In this document: piece by piece, positions 24,987 to 34,966 of the stretch
Layout of the letters: each line of letters opens with the position of its first letter
Numbering within the stretch: the stretch's first letter is position 1
From: Neokomagataea thailandica NBRC 106555
Lineage (GTDB): Bacteria; Pseudomonadota; Alphaproteobacteria; Acetobacterales; Acetobacteraceae
Direction: 5' to 3'
DNA: 55,894 nt
Assembly (NCBI RefSeq): GCF_001598495.1
Contig: NZ_BCZB01000019.1
Span: forward strand, 1-55,894
Translations under genes and position numbers: made by a program
Notes under the pieces: generated by a model
What the model was told of the DNA's origin: nothing
The model's input: only the letters and a program-made list of their open reading frames with translations
The model's database searches: none

Positions 24987-25919
24987 TCAGAGCTTCAAAC
25001 GTCGGCGCATTTCTCTCGCGATGTCCGGCGTGTCGTCAAGCGGACGCACAGTCCATGACGTATGTTCTATTGAAAACGGGCGGATGCGATCATCTTTTTC
25101 GAGGGCGGCGATAAATTGCCCAATGCGCTGTGACCGTCCGGGTAACGGCAAAATCATGATAGGTGCAGGCGTTGCCACCGCTTCAGAAATCATAGAGACA
25201 CTATCGGTTGTTACGGCGATCATATCAGCACAAGCGAGCATTCCCATATAGGGGTTAGCGTCCCCTTCCCCAGTTTCTAATCGAATGCCGTGGGGTGTTA
25301 AGTGTTCACGTAATACCGTGATGACATCAGCGCCGGTGCGGCGTGAAGGTGTGACGATGGTTTGCATGTTGTGGTGCTGAGTATAGGCGATGATCGTGTC
25401 TGCCAAATGTGCCGCTTCGCGCGGGCCAAGAGTAAAACGTCCGTTCGCACCGCCAATCATGACAGCCAATAATGGGCGATGATCACGCCGTAAATGACTG
25501 TGCCATTGCTGGCGGGCACCCTCTAGTTTTTGTGGTGTGACCGGGTGAAGTGCATTGCGGGAGATCAAAATATTCCCTCCCATGATGCCATCATGCGGGT
25601 TTGCAATGATGACGTCAAAGCGCTTGAACTGCCTGCGTGGGTTTTGGATTTGTACAATCGGCAGATGATATTTACGCGCTAGTGCGCGCCCAATGATCCC
25701 GCCCGTTCCCCCTACCCCGATTAAAACGTTGGTGTGTGGGGGGAGAGCAATAGGCTCAATGCACGATAAGGGGCGCAGCCAAAAACGCGAAGAGAAGTTG
25801 CTCCAAAAGGGGCGCGCGAGGACTGGACAAAAATGTGCCTCCCACCCGGCCGTTTCCGCCAAGCCGAGGCCTTGGGTCCGCATTCCGGCAAAATCTTCGG
25901 CGATGATGGTGGCCGTCAT
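24987..25919 (-). CDS. ELM1-like (mitochondrial fission ELM1 family) putative glycosyltransferase
   Basis: 310 residues of the ELM1/DUF1022 family, related in fold to GT-B glycosyltransferases and common in Alphaproteobacteria. Marks include IGVGGTGGIIGRALARKY, VQIQNPRRQFKRFDVIIANPHDG, MIGGANGRFTL and the C-terminal MLACADMIAVTTDSVSMISEA, like a UDP-sugar binding site. The bacterial function is unknown. It is divergent from the DEAD-box helicase gene, with 70 bases between starts, and directly precedes the large repeat protein. A surface-glycan role with the nearby acyltransferase is a guess. Confidence 0.85.
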   Translation of the reverse strand: MTATIIAEDFAGMRTQGLGLAETAGWEAHFCPVLARPFWSNFSSRFWLRPLSCIEPIALPPHTNVLIGVGGTGGIIGRALARKYHLPIVQIQNPRRQFKRFDVIIANPHDGIMGGNILISRNALHPVTPQKLEGARQQWHSHLRRDHRPLLAVMIGGANGRFTLGPREAAHLADTIIAYTQHHNMQTIVTPSRRTGADVITVLREHLTPHGIRLETGEGDANPYMGMLACADMIAVTTDSVSMISEAVATPAPIMILPLPGRSQRIGQFIAALEKDDRIRPFSIEHTSWTVRPLDDTPDIAREMRRRLKL

Positions 25920-25989
25920 GACCCCTCCGTTATTTTTCTTTCGTCAACAAGCACTGCCGAATTGCCTGCAAGGGGCGTCTTTTGGCAAG

Positions 25990-27165
25990 ATGCACACCAT
26001 GACAATCTCAAACGTATCTTCTCCGTCTGTTTCTTTTGAAGGCTTAGGCCTTGCGCCTGCTCTTTTGGCAGCTCTTGAATCTGCCGGGCATAAGCGGCCG
26101 AGCCTGATTCAGGCGCGGGCTATCCCACCTCTGTTGAAGGGGAAGGATGTTCTTATCGCGTCACAAACAGGGAGTGGAAAGACCGCTGCTTTTGTACTGC
26201 CTTTGCTGCAAGCATTGGCGCGACGAAAGGAAGAAGGTTTAGAAACGCAAGGCCCGTGGGCTTTGATCTTGGAGCCAACACGTGAATTGGCCGCGCAAGC
26301 AGCGTCTGTCTGTCGTCAACTAGGGCGCCGTTTACCCTTGAAAACACGCGTGATCTGCGGGGGTACTCCGCGTGATCAGCAATTGCGTGGCTTGGCGGAT
26401 GGTGTGGACATCATCGTTGCAACGCATGGGCGGTTGCTTGACCTTGTCGTGCAAGGTGATCTGGTCATTGATCAGATTGGGTATCTTGTTTTGGATGAAG
26501 CCGATCGTTTATTGGATGATGAATTTACCGATTCTATGACGGCTTTAAGCACGCATTTCCCCGATATTCAGCCACAAACAGTTTTTTGTTCTGCTACCTT
26601 GCCTGCTCCGGTTATGGATCTTGCTAAGCGTGTGACACAGGACCCTGTACGTATTGAGCTTGAGACAGAAGACGCAGCGCCGCAGCGAATCCGTCAGCGC
26701 GCTATGTTCGTACTCAAAGATGATAAAGTCCCCACCATTAAGCATGTGCTGAACCATTTTACCGGTCGTACCATGGTTTTTGTGCAAACTAAGCAAGGGG
26801 CTGAGATATTGGGGCGTTCTTTGTCTCGTAGTGGAGTGTCTGTGGAGACACTGCACGGGGATCGTACGCAAGGTGCCCGTGCCCGGGCATTGACGCGTTT
26901 CCGTGAAGGGCAAGTGCAGGTTCTGGTCACAACCGATATCGCTGCACGAGGAATTGATATTCCGGATGTAGAATGTGTGATCAATGCGGATATGCCATCA
27001 AGCGTACCTGCTTATATTCATCGTATTGGCCGTACCGCCCGTGCGGGAAAGCGGGGCATTGCGTTATCCTTGCTTGACCCACAAGAGCGGCATCTGCTGC
27101 GTGACGTTGAGAAAGAAACAGGCCAACGTGTACGGATTGTGACCGAAGAAACACTGGACCGTTAA
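25990..27165 (+). CDS. DEAD-box RNA helicase (RhlE-like)
   Basis: 391 residues from ATG 25990 (an ATG at 25999 is equally possible; neither has a clear ribosome site). All core motifs are present: SLIQARAIPPLL (Q), ASQTGSGKTAAF (I), LEPTRELAAQ (Ia), GTPRDQQ region, VLDEADRLLDD (II), FCSATLP (III), VFVQTK, TDIAARGIDIPDV (V) and HRIGRTARAGKRG (VI). There is almost no C-terminal extension, so it is a minimal helicase. The protein would unwind short RNA duplexes in ribosome assembly or mRNA turnover. A longer open frame upstream overlaps the divergent ELM1-like gene and is discounted. Confidence 0.92.
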   Translation: MHTMTISNVSSPSVSFEGLGLAPALLAALESAGHKRPSLIQARAIPPLLKGKDVLIASQTGSGKTAAFVLPLLQALARRKEEGLETQGPWALILEPTRELAAQAASVCRQLGRRLPLKTRVICGGTPRDQQLRGLADGVDIIVATHGRLLDLVVQGDLVIDQIGYLVLDEADRLLDDEFTDSMTALSTHFPDIQPQTVFCSATLPAPVMDLAKRVTQDPVRIELETEDAAPQRIRQRAMFVLKDDKVPTIKHVLNHFTGRTMVFVQTKQGAEILGRSLSRSGVSVETLHGDRTQGARARALTRFREGQVQVLVTTDIAARGIDIPDVECVINADMPSSVPAYIHRIGRTARAGKRGIALSLLDPQERHLLRDVEKETGQRVRIVTEETLDR

Positions 27166-27211
27166 AAAATAGAGGTATGCGGATCATGTTAAGCATGTTG
27201 AGAATAACATT

Positions 27212-28399
27212 ATGAGTGATCCCCATACCGTTCCCCCTCAATCGGCTGATATTTTGGCTGCTCTTGTGGCGTTTGATACGACAAGCGCTAAGAGCAATGC
27301 ACCAATCATCACATGGATTGAGCAATATTTATCTGCGCATGGTGTGCCCTCGACCCGCTATCCCGGCCCAGAAGGGGCTGTAGAAAAGTGGAATCTTCAT
27401 GCTGTTATCGGCCCTGACCGTGCAGGCGGTTTAGCTTTTTCTGGTCATGTGGATTGTGTCCCGGTTGAGGGGCAGGAATGGTCATCAGACCCTTTTATCC
27501 TTCGTGAAGACGGAGATCGGCTTTATGGGCGCGGTGCTGCGGATATGAAGGGGTTTGTTGCTTGTATGCTGGCGGCTGTTCCAGATTTAAAAGCATATGC
27601 AGCCAATGACCCTATCCACCTGCTGTTTACATGTGATGAAGAGATCACATGTGATGGTGCGCGTTATCTTATGGCTGATTTGCGTGCCGCAGACAGAATG
27701 CCTGATCGGTGCATTGTGGGGGAGCCGAGCCTTTTAGCCCCGATTATTGCGCATAAGGGGCGTTTTGCTGTCCGTGTAACGTTTCAAGGGCTGCCGGGGC
27801 ACTCGTCTAACCCTGAAGCCGGGCGCAATGCTTTGCATGCTATGGGGCGTGCTATTGCTTTCTGTGCCGATGAAGCGGATCGCTTGGCTCAAGACGGGCA
27901 TCGTGTTGCAGGTTTTGAGCCGCCTTATACGACTATGCAGGTCGGGGTTGCGTCTGGTGGATCTATTTTAAATATCATCCCAGAACATGCCTCCTTCGAG
28001 GTAGAGTGGCGCAATGTGCCGGGTGATGATGGGCCAACAATGTTTCAGGCTCTGCAAGATACGCTTCGCCCTTTGGAGCAGGCTTTAAAGTTTGGGAACT
28101 CTCAAGGTGGCATTACCTATGAACAGCTTTGTGATTTGCCGCCCCTTGCTTTGTCTAGGGAACATACCCTGACACTAGAAGCACAGAGCATAACGGGACG
28201 GAATACGGCGGGTCATGTCTCTTACGGCACAGAAGCGGGCATTTATCAGCGCGCGGGGATGGAAAGTATCGTCTGCGGTCCGGGGGATATCGCACAGGCA
28301 CATCGGCCAGATGAGTTTGTAACCCGGGATCAGTTAGCGCGTTGTGACCGTATGATACGCGATTTTGCAAGGCGAGGCATTGAGGAGCATGAGCTGTAA
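27212..28399 (+). CDS. argE: Acetylornithine deacetylase
   Basis: 395 residues of the M20 metallopeptidase family, ArgE branch. It removes acetate from N-acetylornithine to give ornithine for arginine synthesis. Metal ligands and catalytic residues appear as AFSGHVDCVPVEGQEW (His, Asp), YGRGAADMKGFVA (bridging Asp), TCDEEITCDGA (Glu pair), VGEPS and a C-terminal His in the last 40 residues (AQAHRPDEF). The next gene begins inside its 3' end, on the same strand. Confidence 0.92.
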   Translation: MSDPHTVPPQSADILAALVAFDTTSAKSNAPIITWIEQYLSAHGVPSTRYPGPEGAVEKWNLHAVIGPDRAGGLAFSGHVDCVPVEGQEWSSDPFILREDGDRLYGRGAADMKGFVACMLAAVPDLKAYAANDPIHLLFTCDEEITCDGARYLMADLRAADRMPDRCIVGEPSLLAPIIAHKGRFAVRVTFQGLPGHSSNPEAGRNALHAMGRAIAFCADEADRLAQDGHRVAGFEPPYTTMQVGVASGGSILNIIPEHASFEVEWRNVPGDDGPTMFQALQDTLRPLEQALKFGNSQGGITYEQLCDLPPLALSREHTLTLEAQSITGRNTAGHVSYGTEAGIYQRAGMESIVCGPGDIAQAHRPDEFVTRDQLARCDRMIRDFARRGIEEHEL

Positions 28400-29420
28400 G
28401 GCCGGTTTACGCCACCACCCTATTCGCCTTCGTAAAACGGTATTAAGCGAAGAGCTGTTCCCTCAGCGTGCCTCTATTCCGCCTGTCGTTCTGCTGCCGC
28501 CTGATTTAAGCGCATGGAATGTCACGAATACGGATATTCCGGGGGTGATCACCTTTGAAGCACATGCCCCCGGCCCGGACCTTGTTATCACCGGCTTATT
28601 GCATGGTAATGAGTTTGCTAGTGGACATGTTTTAGAGCGTTTGAGGCGCACCCCCCCTATTCTAACCTCAGGGCGTTTAACGCTTATTGTGGCGAACCTA
28701 GAGGCATTTAAGTGCTTTCAGGTGCGTCAGCCTCTCGCGGCGCGCTACCTTGAAGAAGATATGAACCGGGTTTGGAACACACACCGTTTGCGCGGGAGTG
28801 AAACAAGTCATGAATTACGCCGTGCTCGAGAGATAGAGCCCTTTATCCGCCGGGCAGATCTCTTATTGGACTTACATTCTACCCTATGGCCCTCAGAGGC
28901 ATTTTTTATCGCTCCACACGTCAAACGTTCCATGGATTTCGCTGCGGGGTTGGCGTCGGCACAGGGTCTTCCATCCGCTATTGTTTCAGATTTGGGGCAT
29001 CAAGGTGGTGCGCGCTTGATTGAATATGATCGTTTCGCAGCAACGGTAGGCGCTGGGCGTGGATGTTTACTGGAAGCGGGTCAACATTGGCAGCCAGAAA
29101 CGCTCCGGACGATGGGACAGACGGTTGAAGTCTTTCTACAGAATATAGAGGGGCTACATCTACATGCAAAGACGGGTGGCCCTCAGCAAACGGCACATTC
29201 GTTTTTTGTGACAGATAACGTCGTAGCGCGTAGTGCAGATTTTACTTTTACGCAATTATGGGAGGGGGGAACGACTATTCCTCATGCAGGTACCGTAATC
29301 GCGCATGATGGGCGTGATGTTATTTGCACCCCGTATGATGATTGCGTTTTGATTATACCCAACCACCGCCCCCATCTGGGGCAACTCGCGGTACGACTGG
29401 CGCGCCGTACCGCTTGGTAG
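28389..29420 (+). CDS. Succinylglutamate desuccinylase/aspartoacylase family protein
   Basis: 343 residues from ATG 28389, with GAGGAG close upstream and an 11-base overlap on argE. The M14-like zinc site is seen in ITGLLHGNEFASGHVL (His, Glu) and LLLDLHSTLWPSE (His), with DMNRVWNTHRLRG carrying the substrate Arg/Asn. The C-terminal domain ends with CVLIIPNHRP. The family removes acyl groups from amino acids such as N-acetylaspartate; translational overlap with argE suggests another N-acyl amino acid deacylase. Confidence 0.85.
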   Translation: MSCKAGLRHHPIRLRKTVLSEELFPQRASIPPVVLLPPDLSAWNVTNTDIPGVITFEAHAPGPDLVITGLLHGNEFASGHVLERLRRTPPILTSGRLTLIVANLEAFKCFQVRQPLAARYLEEDMNRVWNTHRLRGSETSHELRRAREIEPFIRRADLLLDLHSTLWPSEAFFIAPHVKRSMDFAAGLASAQGLPSAIVSDLGHQGGARLIEYDRFAATVGAGRGCLLEAGQHWQPETLRTMGQTVEVFLQNIEGLHLHAKTGGPQQTAHSFFVTDNVVARSADFTFTQLWEGGTTIPHAGTVIAHDGRDVICTPYDDCVLIIPNHRPHLGQLAVRLARRTAW

Positions 29421-29442
29421 GGTGTATAAATACGACCCTACC
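29416..29442. terminator. Hairpin between the aspartoacylase-like gene and glyA
   Basis: GGTAGGGT (29416-29423) and ACCCTACC (29435-29442), a perfect 8-bp stem overlapping the stop codon. There is no clear T run, but it lies between convergent genes. Confidence 0.45.
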
Positions 29443-29451
29443 ATAATGTTC

Positions 29452-30756
29452 TTAGGCTGATGCGCTGGTGTAAATTGGGAAGCGGCCGCATAGAGCCTTC
29501 ACTTCTTCATGCACACGGGCAGCGACAGCTTCAGCATTATCTTCTTCCAATGCTGCGGACAGCACTTCGTCGATCATACGGCCAATGGTGCGGAATTCTT
29601 CTTCACCAAAGCCACGTGACGTGGCCGCCGGGCTGCCCAAGCGGATGCCAGACGTGACGAATGGTTTTTCTGGATCGAACGGAATGGCGTTTTTATTAGC
29701 CGTAATCCCAGCTTTTTCCAGAATGTTTTCTGCCAGCTTACCCGTCACTTTTTTAGGGCGTAGGTCTACCAGAACTAAGTGGCTGTCTGTGCCGCCGGTA
29801 ATGATGTTGAAGCCGCGCTTTTGCAGTTCATCTGCCAGAGCGCGTGCATTGGCCAAAACGCGTGTTTGATAGTCCTTGAACGATTCGCTCAAGGTTTCAC
29901 CAAACGCAACCGCCTTACCAGCGATAACATGCATCAGCGGGCCGCCTTGCAGACCTGGGAAAACAGCAGAGTTTACTTTTTTTGCAAGCTCTGGGCTGTT
30001 GGTCAGAATAATGCCACCGCGTGGGCCGCGGAGGGTTTTATGCGTCGTGGACGTAACGATGTCAGCATAAGGCACAGGGTTTGGGTACAGACCAGCAGCG
30101 ACCAAGCCTGCGAAATGTGCCATATCGACCATCAGGAACGCACCAACTTCATCCGCAATTTTGCGGAAGCGTGCGAAGTCAATAACGCGCGGATAAGCCG
30201 AGCTACCTGCTACGATGATCGTAGGCTTATGCTCGCGTGCCAGCGTTTCCATTTCCTCATAGTCGATGAGGCCATCTTCAGCGCGTACACCGTATTGAAC
30301 AGCATTAAACCACTTGCCGGAGTAGTTTGGTGCTGCACCGTGCGTCAGATGACCACCGGCAGCCAAACTCAGGCCAAGAATCGTATCGCCAGGCTTTGCC
30401 ATTGCCATGAAGGCAGCTTGGTTAGCATTGGCACCTGAGTGAGGCTGTACGTTTGCGAACTCAGCACCAAAAATTTTGGTCAGACGTTCAATCGCAAGGC
30501 GCTCAACCCGGTCCACATCTACGCAACCGCCATAGTAGCGTTTGCCCGGCAGGCCTTCAGCATATTTGTTGGTGAGGACAGAGCCTTGCGCTTCCATGAC
30601 GGCAAATGACGTCATATTTTCAGAAGCAATGAGTTCAATCCCGTCCTGCTGGCGGACGAGTTCATCGTTTAAAATGGCTGCAACATCGGCATCAACGTCC
30701 TTCAAAGGGGCTTGAAAGAAGGAATTATGTGCGGACTGGCTGGCATGTTCTGACAT
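29452..30756 (-). CDS. glyA: Serine hydroxymethyltransferase
   Basis: 434 residues. GlyA interconverts serine and glycine, moving the one-carbon unit to tetrahydrofolate, and feeds purine synthesis encoded elsewhere in the window. [13 protein letters not shown] opens the fold; [30 protein letters not shown] and the PLP-lysine motif [14 protein letters not shown] are all intact. The C-terminal end is normal. A short structured leader that covers its Shine-Dalgarno region is described separately. It is divergent from an amino acid permease. Confidence 0.98.
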   Translation of the reverse strand: MSEHASQSAHNSFFQAPLKDVDADVAAILNDELVRQQDGIELIASENMTSFAVMEAQGSVLTNKYAEGLPGKRYYGGCVDVDRVERLAIERLTKIFGAEFANVQPHSGANANQAAFMAMAKPGDTILGLSLAAGGHLTHGAAPNYSGKWFNAVQYGVRAEDGLIDYEEMETLAREHKPTIIVAGSSAYPRVIDFARFRKIADEVGAFLMVDMAHFAGLVAAGLYPNPVPYADIVTSTTHKTLRGPRGGIILTNSPELAKKVNSAVFPGLQGGPLMHVIAGKAVAFGETLSESFKDYQTRVLANARALADELQKRGFNIITGGTDSHLVLVDLRPKKVTGKLAENILEKAGITANKNAIPFDPEKPFVTSGIRLGSPAATSRGFGEEEFRTIGRMIDEVLSAALEEDNAEAVAARVHEEVKALCGRFPIYTSASA

Positions 30757-30760
30757 GGTG

Positions 30761-30808
30761 GTCCATTCTCCATCAAAGCTGATGGCTCGTCACTATCGCA
30801 GAATGGAC
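30761..30808 (-). promoter_or_regulatory. Structured glyA leader
   Basis: On the minus strand GTCCATTCT (30808-30800) pairs perfectly with AGAATGGAC (30769-30761), enclosing a second stem CCATCA/TGATGG (30785-30780 with 30775-30770, read on the minus strand). The purine-rich GATGGAGAATGG that could serve as the ribosome site is inside these stems, and the ATG follows four bases after the outer arm. This looks like a switch over translation. The ligand or signal is unknown. Confidence 0.5.
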
Positions 30809-30884
30809 GGGTCCGCAAAAATATTCGCCGGGTAAATGAAGATATCAGTTCTTTTTTGCCCCACATTGTCGTCAGGAAACACAC

Positions 30885-32327
30885 ATGTCTTCTCCGCTGT
30901 GGCGGACAAAGCCCATTCAGTCCGATTTTTCATCTTCTTCTGGCCTGAAACGAGTCCTAGGGCGCTGGCAGCTCATAGCGCTGGGTGTCGGGGTTACAAT
31001 TGGTGCGGGTTTGTTCTCGTTAACGGGCGTCGCTGCTGGGCAAAATGCGGGTCCCGGTGTCACGCTCTCTTATATCATTGCTGCGATTACCTGTGGCTTT
31101 GCCGGATTGTGCTACGGCGAATTGGCGAGCATGATGCCGTCTGGCGGGTCTGCTTATACCTACTCTTACGCGGCATTCGGTGAGATTATTGCCTGGATGA
31201 TCGGCTGGGATCTGGTGCTGGAATATACCATCGGGGCGGCCGCCGTAGCCTCCAGTTGGTCGGGTTATATGACGTCCCTTCTTTCAGACTGGGGCATACA
31301 GATTGATCCGCGCTTGCTTGCACCACCAATGACGCCTGTTCATCTGGCGGATGGTACGGTTGTACCAGCATGGTTTAATGCGCCTGCAGTTTTTATTTTG
31401 ATCCTTGTGACAGCGCTTTTGATGCGTGGCATGAGCGAGTCAACGAAGATCAATAATATTGTGGTCTTCTTAAAAATTGCCGTGATTGCGTTGGTGACCA
31501 TAGCGTGTGCAAAGTACATTAACGTTTCAAACTATCACCCCTTTGTTCCGCAGAATCAGGGGGAGTTTGGGCACTTTGGTTTTTCCGGTGTTATGCGGGC
31601 TGCCGGTATGGCGTTCTTTGCCTATATTGGCTTTGATATTATTTCAACCACGGCGCAAGATAGTAAAAACCCAGCAAAAGATCTTCCTATAGCAATGATC
31701 ACAACGCTGGTGGTTTGTGCGCTTGTATATGCGGGTTTCTCTTTGGTGCTCACTGGGGTGGTGAACTATCAAAAGCTCGCAAATGACCCTAGCCCCGTAG
31801 CGACGGTAGTGAACACGGCACATGCGGCATGGCTGCATAATTTCGTAAAAATGGGCATTGCAGCAGGTTACATATCCGTTTTGTTTGGCTTGCTCTTAGG
31901 GCAAGCTCGGGTATTTTTGGTGATGTCTCAAGATGGGTTGTTGCCGAGAGTATTCTCAAAGTTGAACCCAAAAACCCGCACGCCTTGGACATCACACGTT
32001 ATGTTCTGTGTGATTACCAGTATTTTTGCAGCAGTTCTGCCGATTGGCGAACTGGGTAGCATGACATCCATTGGGACGATCTTCGCGTTTATTCTGGTGT
32101 GCATTGGCGTGCCCGTTTTGCGTCGTCGTGCACCAGAGGCAGAGCGTCGCTTTAAGGTGCCAGGCGGAATGATTATTCCCGTTCTGGGGGTCGTTTTCTG
32201 TGGGGTGTCCATGGCATCTTTGGATGAAATGACATGGGTTCGCCTGCTGATATGGCTGGCTTTGGGCTTGGTAGTCTATGCGTGTTACGGGAAGAAGCGT
32301 AGTGCTCTTTCCTCAGTTGATAAATAG
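30885..32327 (+). CDS. APC-family amino acid permease (YfnA/CAT-like)
   Basis: 480 residues with about 12 membrane helices. The N-terminal GVGVTIGAGLFSLTGVAAG is the substrate-binding TM1 signature, and LCYGELASMMPSGGSAYTYSYAAFGE and AFFAYIGFDIISTTAQDSKNP are typical of the cationic amino acid transporter branch. A long loop lies after TM5 (about residues 135-165). AGGAAACACACATG gives a good start. Substrate is uncertain. hemB follows after 15 bases and may share its transcript. Confidence 0.92.
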   Translation: MSSPLWRTKPIQSDFSSSSGLKRVLGRWQLIALGVGVTIGAGLFSLTGVAAGQNAGPGVTLSYIIAAITCGFAGLCYGELASMMPSGGSAYTYSYAAFGEIIAWMIGWDLVLEYTIGAAAVASSWSGYMTSLLSDWGIQIDPRLLAPPMTPVHLADGTVVPAWFNAPAVFILILVTALLMRGMSESTKINNIVVFLKIAVIALVTIACAKYINVSNYHPFVPQNQGEFGHFGFSGVMRAAGMAFFAYIGFDIISTTAQDSKNPAKDLPIAMITTLVVCALVYAGFSLVLTGVVNYQKLANDPSPVATVVNTAHAAWLHNFVKMGIAAGYISVLFGLLLGQARVFLVMSQDGLLPRVFSKLNPKTRTPWTSHVMFCVITSIFAAVLPIGELGSMTSIGTIFAFILVCIGVPVLRRRAPEAERRFKVPGGMIIPVLGVVFCGVSMASLDEMTWVRLLIWLALGLVVYACYGKKRSALSSVDK

Positions 32328-33341
<1,014 letters not shown>

Positions 33342-33342
33342 T

Positions 33343-33735
33343 ATGAGTGTACCGCCTTCTTGGTCGCAGCGACGTTCTTCACAAGGGTTACGGTCTTATC
33401 GCTCCGGCTTAGAGGCGGAAGCGCTGGTCGCGGCACGTTTACAAGAAGCAGGATATAGCGTGCTCGCAGAGCGGTTAAAAACACCGTTTGGTGAGATTGA
33501 CCTGCTCATTTGTACGGATGAGTGTTTGGTTGCTGTTGAAGTGAAGCGTCGGCGCTGTTTGAAGACTGGCGCGGAATCATTAAGCGCAAGGCAGAAAACA
33601 CGCCTTCTAGCAGCCTTTGATTTTATCTGGGCAACACAAGAAGAATGGCATAGGCCGGAGACACGCTTTGATTGTGTCTTTGTGGATTATTCCGGAGCCA
33701 TGAAGCGTATTAAAAACGCTTTTCGCCAAGAGTAG
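33343..33735 (+). CDS. yraN: UPF0102 family protein YraN
   Basis: 130 residues of the YraN/UPF0102 family with a nuclease-like fold of the Holliday resolvase type. Residues GEIDLLICTDECLVAVEVKRR hold the Asp and Glu-x-Lys of a PD-(D/E)XK site, and the SLSARQKTRLLAAFDFI helix follows. The family's true function is uncertain. The gene lies one base after hemB and converges on a small secreted protein gene. Confidence 0.9.
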   Translation: MSVPPSWSQRRSSQGLRSYRSGLEAEALVAARLQEAGYSVLAERLKTPFGEIDLLICTDECLVAVEVKRRRCLKTGAESLSARQKTRLLAAFDFIWATQEEWHRPETRFDCVFVDYSGAMKRIKNAFRQE

Positions 33736-33739
33736 GCGC

Positions 33740-33762
33740 GGCGAGATAAAATATATCTCGCC
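33740..33762. terminator. Hairpin between yraN and the small secreted protein gene
   Basis: GGCGAGATA and TATCTCGCC form a perfect 9-bp stem with a 5-base loop. A second small stem, AGACGAT/ATCGTCT, follows at 33767-33782 and overlaps the end of the minus-strand gene. T runs are weak. Confidence 0.5.
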
Positions 33763-33781
33763 ATTGAGACGATAAATCGTC

Positions 33782-34093
33782 TTACGTGCGGCGGTGTTTT
33801 GCTGCGTGGTGATGTGTCGCTACGGAAACATGCGTTCTATACGAAACAGAGCGGATCATAGCCGTAGAGCGGTGTGCATTCATGGCGAGTGCCGTTGCAT
33901 GAGTATCATGTCGGTGGCGGATGATATGCATCACGGGACGGTGATAAACAGGAACAGATGTCAAAGCGCCGAGCGTCAGTCGACTAGCTTCATAATCCGT
34001 GATTGCGGGCCGTGCGATGGCATGCCCTGCCCCAAGAGAAACGGCAACCCCTGATAGGCCGCTGATCATGACTTTAAAAACGCTTCGCGCCAT
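33782..34093 (-). CDS. Small secreted basic, His-rich hypothetical protein
   Basis: 103 residues. Residues 1-28 form a likely signal peptide (FKVMISGLSGVAVSLGAGHAIA). The mature part is rich in His, Arg and Ala, with HIIRHRHDTHATALAMNAH and a final VATHHHAAKHRRT. No family is recognised. There is no good ribosome site before the ATG, so the start or the gene itself is not sure. Metal binding is a possible but unproven role. Confidence 0.5.
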   Translation of the reverse strand: MARSVFKVMISGLSGVAVSLGAGHAIARPAITDYEASRLTLGALTSVPVYHRPVMHIIRHRHDTHATALAMNAHRSTAMIRSVSYRTHVSVATHHHAAKHRRT

Positions 34094-34173
34094 TAGAAAA
34101 TATCCGTACCTGCTGATAGGTATGACCGTAAGCTGTTATGGGCGCGGACGGCAAGCCCGATAGTGGTATATTC

Positions 34174-34217
34174 AAAAAAAATCAAGATCCTGCCATGTTT
34201 GGTAACAACATGGCAGG
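34174..34217 (-). terminator. Terminator of the pur-bolA-grxD unit
   Basis: CCTGCCATGTT (34189-34199) and AACATGGCAGG (34207-34217) are perfectly complementary over 11 bp, and on the minus strand eight T follow after a short gap (34181-34174). The remaining bases 34094-34173 hold only the start region of the small secreted protein gene. Confidence 0.8.
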
Positions 34218-34283
34218 AATGTGGCATGCGCAAAGCTGGATAAAACCCAGATAGTAAGCAGGTATTAACCTGCTTCTACGGAT

Positions 34284-34619
34284 TTATGCATTGGCAATAG
34301 CAATGCCTTTTTCAGACATCAGCGTTTCAAGCTCACCATTTTGGTACATGTCAGTCACAATATCACAGCCGCCGATGAATTCACCTTTGACATAAAGCTG
34401 AGGAACGGTTGGCCATTGTGAAAAATCTTTGATCCCTTGACGGATTTCTGGGCTTTCAAGCACGTTGCATGTCTCAAATGTCACACCCAAATGGGAGAGA
34501 ATTTGAACAACACGTGCAGAGAAACCGCATTGTGGGAAAAGCTTATCGCCCTTCATGAACAGCATGACAGGGTTCGTATCGATCAGGTTCTGAATGTGCT
34601 GAAACACGGTCTCAGGCAT
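34284..34619 (-). CDS. grxD: Monothiol glutaredoxin (Grx4/GrxD type)
   Basis: 111 residues from ATG 34619. The active-site CGFS motif is in LFPQCGFSARVVQIL, with the Lys of FMKGDKLFPQ before it, WPTVPQLYVKGEFIGGCDI for glutathione binding, and a typical length. CGFS glutaredoxins carry or transfer 2Fe-2S clusters and pair with BolA proteins. The gene order bolA-grxD, both minus strand, fits that partnership. A strong terminator follows. Confidence 0.96.
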   Translation of the reverse strand: MPETVFQHIQNLIDTNPVMLFMKGDKLFPQCGFSARVVQILSHLGVTFETCNVLESPEIRQGIKDFSQWPTVPQLYVKGEFIGGCDIVTDMYQNGELETLMSEKGIAIANA

Positions 34620-34730
34620 GGGATATTCCTTATTGTGTAGAGCGGAAACGACTTCCGCTCTACGGCTGGATCTCATCACTAAGGTGCTTGCTCAGTGCAG
34701 GAACTTCAAGAGGTGGCTCAAGCGCCTCTT

Positions 34731-34964
34731 TTATTCAGGCACAATCGTGCGTAGCGCCATCGCATGCAGTTCAGTGCCCATACGGGTACCAAATGCGTCA
34801 TAGACGAGCTTGTGTTGACGAATGCGCGGCAAACCACGGAATGCTTCGCTGGTCACAGCGCAGGCATAATGGTCACCATCCCCAGCTAGATCTTCGATTT
34901 CAATCTTGGCATCGGGCAGTGCTTCACGAATCGTACGTTCGATTTCCTGTGCGGTCATCGGCAT
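34731..34964 (-). CDS. bolA: BolA family protein
   Basis: 77 residues of the short BolA type. IEDLAGDGDHYACAVTSEAF and RIRQHKLVYDAFGTRMGTELHAMALRTI hold the conserved KLVYDAL-like helix and the invariant His. BolA binds a 2Fe-2S cluster together with CGFS glutaredoxin. It starts two bases after purL, so it is likely read from the purine transcript, and grxD follows 111 bases later. Confidence 0.95.
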   Translation of the reverse strand: MPMTAQEIERTIREALPDAKIEIEDLAGDGDHYACAVTSEAFRGLPRIRQHKLVYDAFGTRMGTELHAMALRTIVPE

Positions 34965-34966
34965 AA

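Noticed and set aside
25693-25989. N-terminal extension of the DEAD-box helicase
   Set aside because: The extra 99 codons overlap the divergent ELM1-like gene and give a low-complexity peptide unlike any helicase start.
29779-30438. 219-codon plus-strand open frame
   Set aside because: Antisense to glyA, which is intact; product has no recognisable domain.
30761-30808. Glycine or THF riboswitch before glyA
   Set aside because: The element is under 50 bases with two simple stems and lacks the conserved cores of the glycine and THF classes that I can recall.
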